Source: Massilioclostridium coli (lineage in GTDB: Bacteria > Bacillota > Clostridia > Oscillospirales > Ruminococcaceae). Taken from it: a stretch of 64,000 bases of DNA. The stretch lies in the NCBI RefSeq assembly GCF_900095865.1, contig NZ_FMIZ01000007.1, forward strand, positions 864,529 to 928,528, in the 5' to 3' direction. The notes beneath the pieces are model-generated. The model had not been told where the DNA came from, made no database searches, and saw nothing but the letters and a program-made list of their open reading frames with translations. The position numbers and the translations under genes were made by a program. Positions 42,876 to 53,030 of the stretch are shown here, in pieces (positions within the stretch are counted from its first letter, which is position 1; the number at the start of each line of letters is the position of its first letter).

Positions 42876-44152
42876 TCACCAAATTCAAATACCTGAAACC
42901 CAACAGAAAACTTGGTGGATACGCCCGATACATTGCCACAAGGGAGCAGGTAGATAAAATTGACGATACCCAAAAATTCCTTCCAGCCACAAAAAAACAA
43001 AAGGAACTGATTCGACAGATCCTTTGTGATTTTCCAGATACAAAGGATTCCTTTGAATACCAGGACTATCTGAAAAAAATGGACAGAGGATCGGCTTCTG
43101 AGGTGATCACACAGGCACTGGAAAACAATATGGATTCCATAGAAAACACCAAAACCTATGTGGACTACATTGCCACCCGCCCCAGAGCAGAACGGTTTGG
43201 TTCTCATGGCTTATTTACCGATGACAACATCCCTGTCCAATTAAAGAAGGTGTCGGATGAACTGAACTCCCACCAAGGGAATGTGTGGACAATGATTGTT
43301 TCCCTACGGCGGAAAGATGCAGAACGGCTGGGATTTGACAATGGCATCCGGTGGAGGGATCTGCTTCGGACACAGACAGAAACATTGGCTTCCAATTTAA
43401 AAATTCCAATGGAACATTTGAAATGGTTCGCGGCGTTCCACAATGAAAGCCACCATCCCCACATTCATTTGATCGCCTATTCCACGGTAAAGAATGAGGG
43501 ATATCTTACCAGGCAAGGGATGGAGAACATCCGATCATCCCTGGCAAAAGATATTTTTGCTGGGGACCTGGAATCGGTGTATGAGGAACAGACTGAATAC
43601 CGGAACCAGCTTCGGCAAGAGGAAAAACAGATGGCACAGAGGATCGTGGAACAAATCTGCACAGGAAGTGATACCAATCAGAAAATCGAACAATTGTTGT
43701 TACAACTTGCGGATCGGCTTAGCAGAACCAAGGGCAAGAAGGTATATGGGTATTTGAAAGCGGATGTGAAAGGGCTGGTGGATTCCATTGTGGACGAACT
43801 TGCCAAAGACCAACGAATCAGCAGACTTTATGAATTGTGGTATTTGAAGAAAGAAAACATCCATGGAATCTACTCCAACTCTTCTGTAAAACGGGTTCCC
43901 TTATCTCAAAATCCAGAATTCAAACCGATCCGGAACGCTGTGATTCAGGAGGCTCTCAAGTTAAATGTGCCGACTGTTTTGGTATCAGAAGGAGATGGTC
44001 AAAAAGCGGTGATCTGTTCCGTGTTACGGTTATTCCAGGAGCTTGCCCGTATCTTCTCTGAAAAAATAGGGATAGATGATCCCATGCTCAAGACAGACCG
44101 AAAACTCAGAAAACAGATCCAGGAGAAAAAACATCAGTTGGGTTTAAAATGA
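42863..44152 (+). CDS. MobP-type relaxase (MobP3-like)
   Basis: A 429-residue nickase for conjugal transfer. The metal-binding histidine triad lies in HNESHHPHIHLIAYS (about residues 193-207), and N-terminal features such as GGYARYIATREQVD supply candidate tyrosines. The start is GTG at 42863, inside the mobC end. The stop overlaps the next ORF opening (ATGA). Confidence 0.88.
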   Translation: MARLITKFKYLKPNRKLGGYARYIATREQVDKIDDTQKFLPATKKQKELIRQILCDFPDTKDSFEYQDYLKKMDRGSASEVITQALENNMDSIENTKTYVDYIATRPRAERFGSHGLFTDDNIPVQLKKVSDELNSHQGNVWTMIVSLRRKDAERLGFDNGIRWRDLLRTQTETLASNLKIPMEHLKWFAAFHNESHHPHIHLIAYSTVKNEGYLTRQGMENIRSSLAKDIFAGDLESVYEEQTEYRNQLRQEEKQMAQRIVEQICTGSDTNQKIEQLLLQLADRLSRTKGKKVYGYLKADVKGLVDSIVDELAKDQRISRLYELWYLKKENIHGIYSNSSVKRVPLSQNPEFKPIRNAVIQEALKLNVPTVLVSEGDGQKAVICSVLRLFQELARIFSEKIGIDDPMLKTDRKLRKQIQEKKHQLGLK

Positions 44153-44169
44153 ATAGAAAGGAAAAAACA

Positions 44170-45597
44170 ATGGCATATCTACATTTTACAGAGGAACAAA
44201 AAGAACGTGCCAAAAACACCGATATTGTAGAGCTGCTCCGCAGTTCTGGGATCAACCCCAAACAGGTGGGAAGCGAATACCAGTGGGACGATGGCAGTGG
44301 GAAAATCTCGATCCGGAACAATCTGTGGTTCCATCAATATGAGAGGATTGGTGGAGATACCGTCAGCTTTGTCAGGCGATTCTATCACAAAAGCTATCCC
44401 GAAGCCATGCAATATATTCTTGGACAATCGGCATCCGAAACACCATCCTGTCAATTAACAATGGGAAAAGAACGGAAACCCTTTGAACTGCCAGAAAAGA
44501 ATCCTTCCATGTGCAGAGTATACGCCTATCTCATCAAACAGCGGTGGATTGAGAAAGACATTCTCTCCTATTTTGTGAGACAGAACATGATTTATGAGGA
44601 TACCAACCACAACGCTGTTTTCGTGGGGTATGACGAACATGGACAGCCCCGTCATGCCCATAAGCGTGGAACCCATTCCGCTGTCAACTACAAAGGGAAT
44701 GTATCCGGCAGCCTTGCCGCATATAGCTTTTCTCACATTGGTACCAGCAACCGGTTGTATGTGTTTGAAGCCCCCATTGATCTGTTGTCTTTCCTGACTA
44801 TATATCAACAGGGATGGCAAGAACATTCCTATGTTGCCCTCTGTTCCGTGGCGGCACAGGCAGCCCTCAAAATCATCAAGCAAAATCCTAATATTCATGA
44901 GGCCTATCTTTGCCTGGATCATGACAAAGCAGGGATTGAGGGCTGTTACCGGATTAAAGAGCAAATTCAAAATGAATCTGATTGTTCTGTCCATTTCCTA
45001 CAACCGGAAGAATACAAAGATTGGAATGAGCAGCTGAAGGCGTGTCATGGAATTTCATCCCTTCCAGCAGTGGATCATCCGAACCAAACGATGATAGAAT
45101 CCCTCTGCAAATCGCTGCACTTTGACTATCAGGTAATGCTGAACCAATACCTTCATCATCCCAAGTTGTTGCTTCAATACGGCTGTGACAGCATGGAACA
45201 GATGGTAGAACAGCTGGAAAGACTCAATCCCAATTATGAAAAAGCAGTCTGGGAACGGACGTTGGACATGGCGAGGTTTACCCTCGCCTTTTCCATTGTC
45301 CGCCACCGTCAGTTTGGGATTGAGGAACTGGATCACTGGTATCTGGAACGGATGGCCTCCCTGTACCAGCCCCATAAAGATAATGGAAGCTATTCTTTTC
45401 GCGTAAACCGGATGAAAAGTGAGATGGAAACCATTACAAAAGAATTCAAACAGGAATCTGTTCTATCCCAATCAGAAATCAAACAACAGGTAGATCAGGT
45501 GCTAAAGCTGGGACTGGATGCCCTATGCCTGGGAATTTCTATACAAAACCAATCCATGAAAGGAGAACAGGAACCATGCCACCAATTGCGATACTAA
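44170..45597 (+). CDS. TOPRIM domain (DUF3991-type) primase-like protein
   Basis: A 475-residue protein. The N-terminal part resembles a zinc-less CHC2-like or DUF3991 module (GKISIRNNLWFHQYERIGGD), followed by a TOPRIM domain with the Glu motif in VFEAPIDLLSFL and the acidic DxD in CLDHDKAGIEG. Such proteins prime the transferred strand in the recipient. The ATG at 44170 follows GAAAGGAA; an ATG at 44149 overlapping the relaxase stop is possible. It overlaps the coupling-protein gene by 22 bases. Confidence 0.82.
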   Translation: MAYLHFTEEQKERAKNTDIVELLRSSGINPKQVGSEYQWDDGSGKISIRNNLWFHQYERIGGDTVSFVRRFYHKSYPEAMQYILGQSASETPSCQLTMGKERKPFELPEKNPSMCRVYAYLIKQRWIEKDILSYFVRQNMIYEDTNHNAVFVGYDEHGQPRHAHKRGTHSAVNYKGNVSGSLAAYSFSHIGTSNRLYVFEAPIDLLSFLTIYQQGWQEHSYVALCSVAAQAALKIIKQNPNIHEAYLCLDHDKAGIEGCYRIKEQIQNESDCSVHFLQPEEYKDWNEQLKACHGISSLPAVDHPNQTMIESLCKSLHFDYQVMLNQYLHHPKLLLQYGCDSMEQMVEQLERLNPNYEKAVWERTLDMARFTLAFSIVRHRQFGIEELDHWYLERMASLYQPHKDNGSYSFRVNRMKSEMETITKEFKQESVLSQSEIKQQVDQVLKLGLDALCLGISIQNQSMKGEQEPCHQLRY

Positions 45598-47330
45598 TTC
45601 TTGCGGGAGCTATCATGTTTGTCTTTTTTATGGCCATTTCCGCCTTATCCCATAGGTACAATCTCAATGGAATTAAATCCAAAACGGTTGGGGATGGCCA
45701 GTATGGGACAGCACGCTGGGCAAACAAACGGGAAATCAAATCCACCTATGTCCATCTTCCATTTACCCCAGACCTGTGGCGGAAAGGAAAATCCCTTCCC
45801 ATCGACCAGGGGGTACTGGTTGGGTGTACCAAAGCAAAGAAAAAGACCATGGCGATGATTGACACGGATGATGTTCACGCCCTGATGATTGGAGCTGCTG
45901 GTGTCGGTAAAACCGCATTTTGGATGTATCCAAACATTGAGTATGCCTGCGCCTGTGGGATGTCCTTTTTGACCACCGATACCAAGGGGGACATCGCCAG
46001 AAATTACGGAACAATTGCTCAAAAGTATTATGGTTACAAACTATCCGTCATTGATTTGAGAAATCCAACTAGGTCACATTCCAACAATCTTCTTTATCTG
46101 GTCAACAAATACATGGATGCTTATCTGGATTCTGACAAGCTGGTCTACAAGGCAAAGGCAGAAAAATACGCAAAGATCATCGCCAAAACAATCATCCTCT
46201 CCGGTATGGACGCCAGTTCTTTTGGACAGAACGCCTATTTCTACGATGCGGCAGAAGGGTTGCTGACAGCTACCATTCTGTTGGTTGCGGAGTTCTGTGA
46301 ACCAAAGGAACGGCATATTGTGTCGGTGTTTAAAATCATTCAGGAGTTGCTGGCTCCTTCAAAACAGAAAGGCAAAAACCAGTTCCAGCAATTGATTGAG
46401 ATGCTGCCGGACACCCATAAGGCAAGATGGTTCGCTGGGGCGGCGTTGAATACGGCGGAACAGGCCATGTCGTCTGTAATCAGTACAGCCCTATCCCGAT
46501 TGAACGCTTTTTTGGATTCAGAATTGGAGCAGATTCTCTGTTTTGACCCAGAGGTAGATGCGGAACAGTTTTGCCAGGAAAAGTGTGCTGTATTCCTTAT
46601 TATGCCAGAAGAAAATCCCAACACCTATTTCATGATTTCCCTTTTGATCCAGCAATTTTACCGTGAGATTTTAACGGTAGCGGATGAACAAGGTGGTAAA
46701 TTGAAGAACCGTGTGCTGTTCTTCTGCGATGAGTTTGGAACCCTTCCAAGGATAGAATCAGCCGAAATGATGTTCTCCGCTTCCCGTTCCCGTAAGCTCT
46801 CCATTGTACCCATCATTCAATCCTTTGCCCAATTGGAACGGAACTATGGAAAAGAAGGGGCGGAAATCATCATCGACAACACACAGTTGACCATCTTTGG
46901 TGGGTTTGCCCCAAACTCGGAATCAGCACAAATTCTATCCAAATCGTTGGGAAGCCGAACCGTGTTAAGTGGTTCTGTCAGCAGAGGGAAAAACGATCCC
47001 AGCCAATCCCTTCAGATGATGGAACGTCCATTGATGACTCCAGACGAGTTAAAGAGCATGCCAAAAGGACAGTTCATTGTGATGAAAACAGGGTTTTATC
47101 CCATGAAGGTACAGTTAAAACTGTATTTCAAATGGGGGATCATATTTGAGGAAGAATACGCTCTGCCCGAACAAGGAAATCGAACGATCACATATGCTTC
47201 CAAAGACCAATTGATGAATGCCATTTCTAAAAAGTGTGGGAAGCCTGTGGAACCGCAATGGGAGCAGAATCCCATTCAGGAATTATTCAACCGGAAAACA
47301 GTATTAAAGGAAAGGAAGGATTTTCCATGA
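45576..47330 (+). CDS. VirD4/TraG-type coupling protein
   Basis: Membrane ATPase that delivers the relaxase-DNA complex to the mating pore, 584 residues. One N-terminal membrane helix (about 5-25), then GQYGTARWA, Walker A GAAGVGKTA (about 105-113), and Walker B VLFFCDEFGTLP (about 382-393), with SFAQLERNYG after it. The ATG at 45576 follows AAAGGAGAA. The stop overlaps the next ATG (ATGA). Confidence 0.93.
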   Translation: MPPIAILILAGAIMFVFFMAISALSHRYNLNGIKSKTVGDGQYGTARWANKREIKSTYVHLPFTPDLWRKGKSLPIDQGVLVGCTKAKKKTMAMIDTDDVHALMIGAAGVGKTAFWMYPNIEYACACGMSFLTTDTKGDIARNYGTIAQKYYGYKLSVIDLRNPTRSHSNNLLYLVNKYMDAYLDSDKLVYKAKAEKYAKIIAKTIILSGMDASSFGQNAYFYDAAEGLLTATILLVAEFCEPKERHIVSVFKIIQELLAPSKQKGKNQFQQLIEMLPDTHKARWFAGAALNTAEQAMSSVISTALSRLNAFLDSELEQILCFDPEVDAEQFCQEKCAVFLIMPEENPNTYFMISLLIQQFYREILTVADEQGGKLKNRVLFFCDEFGTLPRIESAEMMFSASRSRKLSIVPIIQSFAQLERNYGKEGAEIIIDNTQLTIFGGFAPNSESAQILSKSLGSRTVLSGSVSRGKNDPSQSLQMMERPLMTPDELKSMPKGQFIVMKTGFYPMKVQLKLYFKWGIIFEEEYALPEQGNRTITYASKDQLMNAISKKCGKPVEPQWEQNPIQELFNRKTVLKERKDFP

Positions 47331-47581
47331 AACAGTTACATCTCATCTACTGTGCAGACTTGCCTCACAGGGCAGTGTCAGTTTATTTATATCTCGCCAA
47401 CCGAGCCAATAAGGAAAGCCAGTGCTGGCCGTCCATCCCAACCATTGCGTATGATTTAAAGCTGTCCCAATCCACCGTGCGGCGTGCTTTACATGACCTT
47501 CGCGCGGCCGGATACCTGGAAACAGAACAACGGTATCGATCCAAAGGAGGAAAGAGCAGCCTGTTATTCACCTTAAAATAG
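47327..47581 (+). CDS. Winged-helix DNA-binding protein
   Basis: An 84-residue protein with the layout of the N-terminal winged helix of plasmid replication initiators or GntR-like regulators: AVSVYLYLANRANKESQCWPS then LKLSQSTVRRALHDLRAAGYL and a wing. AAAGGAAGGA precedes the ATG, which overlaps the coupling-protein stop. Its last seven codons (SLLFTLK) and the sequence after them recur at 58510, showing that a second copy of this gene's end exists beyond the cargo. Confidence 0.8.
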   Translation: MKQLHLIYCADLPHRAVSVYLYLANRANKESQCWPSIPTIAYDLKLSQSTVRRALHDLRAAGYLETEQRYRSKGGKSSLLFTLK

Positions 47582-47705
47582 ATAAGAAAAAACCACCTTC
47601 CATTCCACGCAATAGCTACGCCTAAATGATGGAAGGTGGTACCTGTCATCATGACAGGAGAAAGGGAACTCATCATAGTAAAGATATATTATTACAGAAA
47701 AGAAA
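47559..47705. repeat. Direct repeat, copy A, at the left edge of the rhamnosidase cargo
   Basis: About 147 bases covering the end of the winged-helix gene, a 12-bp hairpin ACCACCTTCCAT / ATGGAAGGTGGT (47592-47632), the palindrome CCTGTCATCATGACAGG (47642-47658) and the following GGAACTCATCATAGTAAAG segment. Copy B lies at 58510-58629, about 10.9 kb away in the same orientation, nearly identical except for about 27 bases missing from the hairpin loop. Confidence 0.9.
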
Positions 47706-47723
47706 ATCAAGGTTAGAGAAATT

Positions 47724-48722
47724 TCATTTTTTATTTTTTTTCCTATATTGGGACATAGTCATACCAGTTTCCTGCTTAAATACCGTTGTTGCAAAGTTAA
47801 AACTATAGCCAACTTTGTCAGCAATTTCTTTTATTGGTAAAGTTGTAGTAGTTAAAAAGTTTTTGATGGCATTGATACGCGTTTCCTTTTGTAGTTCGGA
47901 GAATTTTTTCCCTGTGTGTTTATAAATATAATAAATCATATTCCGTTTAGAATAATGGAAATACTCTGCCATACTGGAAAGAGTGGCGTATTGGTAGTAT
48001 GTATTAATATATTCTAATATTTTTGTTTTAATCATATCAGTTTGTTGATCTTCTTGAAAAGAACGTTGGTATTCTACGGATAACATTGTCAGTAGACCAA
48101 GCAGTAAAATTTGAAGATATTTTTGCGTCTGCTGGCTGTCCTTTCCCGTAAAATATTCCACAATCATATTCTGCAAATAAAATTGAATAGATTTATTTTG
48201 GCTACAATCAAAAATTAAATATGAAGATTCCATATCGCCATTTTGAATGGATTCAATAAAAAATCTTGTAAGGTTATTATTATCAGAAAGCATGGTAAAA
48301 AAGGTTTTTTGCATGAGGGATGGATGGATTAAAATATTAAAGATAATATCGTTTTGGGTTGGAATAGTGATACTGTGCTTTGCTTGCAAATTGTAAATAC
48401 ATAGAGAACCCTGTTTGAACTCACAGTCTTCATCGTTAATTGTAGAAAAACAGCTACCCTGGTATACATAAAACATCTCAAAAAAATCGTGGCTATGAGG
48501 GGCTGTATACCCAGAACCATCATGTTGATAATCTATTGTTACTACAATTTTTTGTTCGTTTTGGAAATAAATACCGGATGGTAAATGAAATTTATCGGTT
48601 GGTATCGAGAAACCAAATTTTTTTGCATGAAAAATACGATATGCAAGTTTGTTCATCTGATTGTGAGTTGTAGTTTCATTCATTATGATTTTTTCTAATT
48701 GTTGTTTTATATTTCTATCCAT
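47724..48722 (-). CDS. AraC-family transcription regulator (first)
   Basis: A 332-residue regulator. The N-terminal cupin-like sensor has HSHDFFEMFYVYQG; the C-terminal domain has two helix-turn-helix units (YATLSSMAEYFHYSKRNMIYYI and LPIKEIADKVGYSFNFATTVFK). GGAGGAG precedes the ATG. It is divergent from the GH78-like gene and probably activates it in response to a sugar. It is paralogous to the regulator at 53031. Confidence 0.9.
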   Translation of the reverse strand: MDRNIKQQLEKIIMNETTTHNQMNKLAYRIFHAKKFGFSIPTDKFHLPSGIYFQNEQKIVVTIDYQHDGSGYTAPHSHDFFEMFYVYQGSCFSTINDEDCEFKQGSLCIYNLQAKHSITIPTQNDIIFNILIHPSLMQKTFFTMLSDNNNLTRFFIESIQNGDMESSYLIFDCSQNKSIQFYLQNMIVEYFTGKDSQQTQKYLQILLLGLLTMLSVEYQRSFQEDQQTDMIKTKILEYINTYYQYATLSSMAEYFHYSKRNMIYYIYKHTGKKFSELQKETRINAIKNFLTTTTLPIKEIADKVGYSFNFATTVFKQETGMTMSQYRKKNKK

Positions 48723-48794
48723 TCTTTTTCTCCTCCTTACAGCATATTATAATATTTCTATATTTAAATTGTCAATTAAGAAAGGAATCTTTAT

Positions 48795-48874
48795 TTTGCA
48801 CTTTATAGGAATATTTAAAGGATATTTGCACTTTTTTATATATTAAGTTAAATTATATTTTGTTAAAATATAAT
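48795..48874 (+). promoter_or_regulatory. Likely AraC-type operator and promoter of the GH78-like gene
   Basis: The word TTTGCACTTT occurs twice in the same orientation, at 48795-48804 and 48825-48834, 30 bases apart (about three helix turns), as expected for an AraC dimer. A TATAAT box follows at 48869-48874 with a poor -35 (AGTTAA), consistent with an activator-dependent promoter. Confidence 0.6.
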
Positions 48875-48898
48875 TAAAAATTAAGGAGGAACATAAAA

Positions 48899-51800
48899 AT
48901 GAAAAGTTTTAAATTACACCGTATGCTTTCTAGCTTGTTGGCAGCGGCATTGGCAACCAGTGTTTTGTTTGCTTTTCCAGCGCAGGCAGATGAACAGCCT
49001 CTAACAGAAAATTGGGGCACATCCAACTGGATTTGGGATGGCGATGAACTGGATGAGAATGGTCTGGCATCTGAACAGGATGTTTGGATGAATTTCCGCC
49101 GTGATTTTACATTGGAATCTGTTCCAGAAATGGCGAAATTGAAAATCGCAGTAGATGTGAAATATTGGTTGTATGTCAATGGAGAAGAAGTAGTTTGGGA
49201 GGGTGGCGTAAAACGCGGACCAAATCCAGAAGACACCTATTATGATACTGTAGATATTGTAGATTATCTACAGCCTGGGAAGAATACTATCGCAATCCAG
49301 GTATGGTATTGGGGGAATACAGTAGGGCATAACAATCCAAGTGGTAGCGGTGGATTATTGGTATCTTCCGATCTGATCGACAGCAATACCAATCAGATAA
49401 TCGAAACTGGAGATGGCTTATGGTGGAGTATGAGGAGCCCGGCGAATCTGAAGGATTCCCATTCTACTAGTGGGTTGTTAGCAGAATACAATGTCTTGTA
49501 TGACGGAAGACAGGAGATTGATTGGATTAATCCAGACTATGTCCCATCTGAAGTAAATGGCTGGAGTTTGGCGCAAAATATCGGAGAGGATGAGCAAGAT
49601 CCAGGTTATGCCGGGGATGGGCCTTGGAATGATCTGGTAGAACGGCCAATTCCACAATGGAAGGATTATGGCAGGAAACCACTGGAGTTTACTCCTGTGG
49701 ACGGTTATTCCCCGCAAATTGTTACCACTCCCATTTCTGATTTAGGGATTACTTCAAATACATATTCTATTGAAACTGACCTTACATTGTCTGTTGTCAA
49801 TATTCTTAGTTTTAAACTTGCGAATATAAGTTTCCTTTTTGGTGCTACAGATGCCAATCATTATTATAAAGCTTATATTGATTGTATCAATTATCTGGAT
49901 GGTGGCGATAAGGCGACTCTGTATTTATCAGATTCACAAAAATCTATTGCTAATATTGATATTTCAAATATTCTTACAAGAGAAAATTATAAAGATAATA
50001 TTAATATCCGTTTGGATGTTATCAATGAACAGGAAACCAATTTATATTTAAACGATGTACTTATATATACTTTAACTGATAATTTAGCATCAAACCAATT
50101 ATCGTTTGGTTATGCAGGAGAGTTATCAGGAACAGGGATTGGTGCTGCTACCATTAAAAACATCACAATCAAAGGAATAGATGGAAGTAGTTATGCCAAT
50201 AATTTTGAAACAGCAGAAGATTGCTCTATATTTCAAGGTAGTAACTTTTCTAATGGTATGCAAACTTCGGAATTGACAATGCTGGGAACACTTTCTGATA
50301 ATGGACAAAAATACCAGGCACAATTGCCTTATAACTGCCAGATGGTTCCATATATCATTTTAGATGATGGAACAGAAGCAGGAAAAACGATTAAAATGTA
50401 TACCGATACTTACGATTTATCAGATGAGCATATTGCTTACATCACCAAAAAGGGCGCCCAGGAATTTGAGGGAAAGAACTGGATCAACGGGGACTTCTTG
50501 TATTTTGATGTTCCAGATGGCGTTAAAGTAAAAGAAGTTGGATTCCGTGAAACAGGATATAATGTGCCTGCTGGAGAAAATACTGATTTTGTTGGATATT
50601 TTGATAGTTCCGTGAATGAAAACGATCCATCTGTAGCAGCCTTTACAGGAGGGCATACTTGGACAGAAGAAGAGGCAAATACAGATAATAACTTTTATGA
50701 TGAGCTTTGGAAAAAGGCAACCCGTTCTTTATATGTCACCATCCGTGACCAGTATATGGACTGCCCTGACCGGGAAAGAGGTCAATATATCGGGGACGCC
50801 ATTAATGAAATAGAAGAAGCTTTCTATTCTTTAGGACCAGAAGCAAACGCTATCAGTGAAAAAGCGATCCGCAATATTTGCGATTGGCAGGAAGTCGGAG
50901 AACGGAATGGCAGAACCTATTATTTTATGAGCAATGTACGTCCAGGTGTGTTGGAACAGGAGATTTGTGCGCAATCTTTAGGAACTGCATTGGCAGCGGA
51001 AAATTACTACCTATTTACAGGGGATACAGAACTGGTGCAGGATACCTATCAGCCATTGTACAATTATTTAACTAACTATGATATTATGGAAGATGGGGAA
51101 TATTCCGGACTAATTTCTGTTCGTACACCGGATACTACTATGTATAATGATTTTATGAGTAATTGGCTCGACTGGGGCAATAATATGGATACTTTGGTGG
51201 AAACCAATGCGTGGTGGTATATTTCCGCAAAATCGGTAAGAGCATTGGCAGATGTAGAAGGTGTTCCGGCAACACAGGAACAAAAAGACTGGTTGGACGA
51301 ACGTTTGGCAAGTATTGAGCAGAACTTTGAAAAATTCTGGAATGAAGATTTACAGGCATATGCAACAGAATGGAATGAAACTGATTGGTATCAGCCATCT
51401 GAATTGGAAAATGGCAGTCATGTAGTAGATGATCGTGTGAATGCTTTAGGCGTTATTTTTGGATTAATCCCAGAAGAAAGATATTCTCAAATGCGGGATG
51501 TATTTATGGGTACAGAATCTACACCAGCTTATGAAAATGTTAGTATCTATATGGAGAAATATGTAATTCAAGCATTGTATATGATGGGGTATGATACAGA
51601 TGCCATGAGCCGCATTGAAAAACGCATGATGGAAATGGTAAATACTTCTACTGATAGTACTTTGTGGGAATTATGGGATAGAACTAGTGGAACCAAAAAC
51701 CATGGTTGGTCTGGCGGTAGTATGATTGCCATGTCCCGTTACGCAGCAGGTGTGGAACCAACTGGGGCAGGATATTCCACCTGGCACGTAGTACCACAGT

Positions 51801-52861
51801 TAGGTAATTTTGAAGAAATCAATACCCGTGTACCGTCTGAAATCGGTAATATTGATGTAACTATCAATAAGACAGATACTACTTTGGACATGACAGTGGT
51901 TTCCCCGGGAAACAACGCTGAAATTTGGGTTCCAGTGGAATCAGGTCAAGGAGTTGTAACATCCAGCAATGCCCAGTATAAGGGAATTAAACAGGCATAT
52001 CAAAAGGATTATGCTGTTTATGAAATTTCCGAAGCAGGAAGTTATACCTTTACAGCGACTGAAACCAATAAGGATATTCTGGATTCTGTCATTGCCTATG
52101 CGGAAAATGCAAAAGCAAGTGGGGAATATGACAACGCCATTGAAAGTGTACAAAAATCTTTTGATACAGCACTGGAAAATGCGAAAACAGTAGCGAAAAA
52201 TGAAAATGCAAGTCAAGAAGAAATTGACCAAGCATGGAAAACACTGCTGAATGAAATCCACAAATTAGGATTTGTAGCTGGTGATAAAGACAGCTTAGCT
52301 AGTTTAATCGAAGCAGCAAAAGAAATAGACCTGAACAAATATGTAGAAGCAGGTCAAGCGGAATTCACCACAGCATTAGAAGCAGCCAAGGGTGTATACA
52401 ATGACGGAGACGCCATGCAGGCGGAAATCAATGAAGTAGCGGATAATCTGTTAAACGCAATGCTGAATTTACGGTTCAAAGCAGATAAATCTATCCTGGA
52501 AGATGTTCTTGCAGAAGCAGGCAAAGTAGATGCAAACGCATACACAGCAGAAAGCTATGCGACATTACAAGTAGCAGTAGCAGAAGCAAACGATGTATAC
52601 AACAATGAAAACGCAACTCAGGAAGAAGTAGACACAGCAGTAACAAGTGTACAAACTGCAATAGATAACCTGGTAGCAGTAGATGGAACCCCTGCTGAAA
52701 CTCCAACGGAAAACAAGAATACAGCTGGAAGCCAGACAGGACAGGAATCCACCACACCAAAAGCAACAGCGGCGAAAACAGGCGATTTTGCACCAATCGC
52801 AGGATTAGCAGTAATCACCTTAGCAGGAGCGGTCCTGTTATTCATCCACAAGAAAAAATAA
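48899..52861 (+). CDS. Wall-anchored GH78-like alpha-L-rhamnosidase
   Basis: A 1320-residue secreted enzyme. Signal peptide 1-30; beta-sandwich domains to about 270 (WIWDGDELDEN, WLYVNGEEV); an inserted lectin/LamG-like region (about 275-460) whose codons look AT-richer; then an alpha/alpha-barrel domain with CPDRERGQYIGDA, which corresponds to the D.R.R.G(W)xGD acid region of GH78 rhamnosidases, here with Gln-Tyr for Gly-Trp. About residues 1058-1280 are three FIVAR-type helical repeats, ending in AAKTGDFAP, a membrane helix and KKK (sortase-type signal). It would remove terminal L-rhamnose from glycans or plant glycosides outside the cell. The GH78 call rests on motifs only. Confidence 0.65.
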   Translation: MKSFKLHRMLSSLLAAALATSVLFAFPAQADEQPLTENWGTSNWIWDGDELDENGLASEQDVWMNFRRDFTLESVPEMAKLKIAVDVKYWLYVNGEEVVWEGGVKRGPNPEDTYYDTVDIVDYLQPGKNTIAIQVWYWGNTVGHNNPSGSGGLLVSSDLIDSNTNQIIETGDGLWWSMRSPANLKDSHSTSGLLAEYNVLYDGRQEIDWINPDYVPSEVNGWSLAQNIGEDEQDPGYAGDGPWNDLVERPIPQWKDYGRKPLEFTPVDGYSPQIVTTPISDLGITSNTYSIETDLTLSVVNILSFKLANISFLFGATDANHYYKAYIDCINYLDGGDKATLYLSDSQKSIANIDISNILTRENYKDNINIRLDVINEQETNLYLNDVLIYTLTDNLASNQLSFGYAGELSGTGIGAATIKNITIKGIDGSSYANNFETAEDCSIFQGSNFSNGMQTSELTMLGTLSDNGQKYQAQLPYNCQMVPYIILDDGTEAGKTIKMYTDTYDLSDEHIAYITKKGAQEFEGKNWINGDFLYFDVPDGVKVKEVGFRETGYNVPAGENTDFVGYFDSSVNENDPSVAAFTGGHTWTEEEANTDNNFYDELWKKATRSLYVTIRDQYMDCPDRERGQYIGDAINEIEEAFYSLGPEANAISEKAIRNICDWQEVGERNGRTYYFMSNVRPGVLEQEICAQSLGTALAAENYYLFTGDTELVQDTYQPLYNYLTNYDIMEDGEYSGLISVRTPDTTMYNDFMSNWLDWGNNMDTLVETNAWWYISAKSVRALADVEGVPATQEQKDWLDERLASIEQNFEKFWNEDLQAYATEWNETDWYQPSELENGSHVVDDRVNALGVIFGLIPEERYSQMRDVFMGTESTPAYENVSIYMEKYVIQALYMMGYDTDAMSRIEKRMMEMVNTSTDSTLWELWDRTSGTKNHGWSGGSMIAMSRYAAGVEPTGAGYSTWHVVPQLGNFEEINTRVPSEIGNIDVTINKTDTTLDMTVVSPGNNAEIWVPVESGQGVVTSSNAQYKGIKQAYQKDYAVYEISEAGSYTFTATETNKDILDSVIAYAENAKASGEYDNAIESVQKSFDTALENAKTVAKNENASQEEIDQAWKTLLNEIHKLGFVAGDKDSLASLIEAAKEIDLNKYVEAGQAEFTTALEAAKGVYNDGDAMQAEINEVADNLLNAMLNLRFKADKSILEDVLAEAGKVDANAYTAESYATLQVAVAEANDVYNNENATQEEVDTAVTSVQTAIDNLVAVDGTPAETPTENKNTAGSQTGQESTTPKATAAKTGDFAPIAGLAVITLAGAVLLFIHKKK

Positions 52862-52901
52862 TAACTTATAAATTTCTTTTTCTCTTTTCTATATAATGAA
52901 A

Positions 52902-52936
52902 AATCAGGGGATCTAATTGGATCCCCTGGTTTATTT
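52902..52936 (+). terminator. Terminator after the GH78-like gene
   Basis: AATCAGGGGATC / GATCCCCTGGTT stem followed by TTATTTAT. Confidence 0.85.
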
Positions 52937-53030
52937 ATACACATACACTTTTGTAAAATTAAGTAATCCCCTTTGCTATTTATATAAAGCACAAAGTTAC
53001 AAAATATAGGTGTCTACCTTTTAGGTTGAA

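Noticed and set aside
52071..52700. FIVAR region as tandem DNA repeats
   Set aside because: The similarity is at protein level between diverged helical repeats; the DNA units are not tandem copies.
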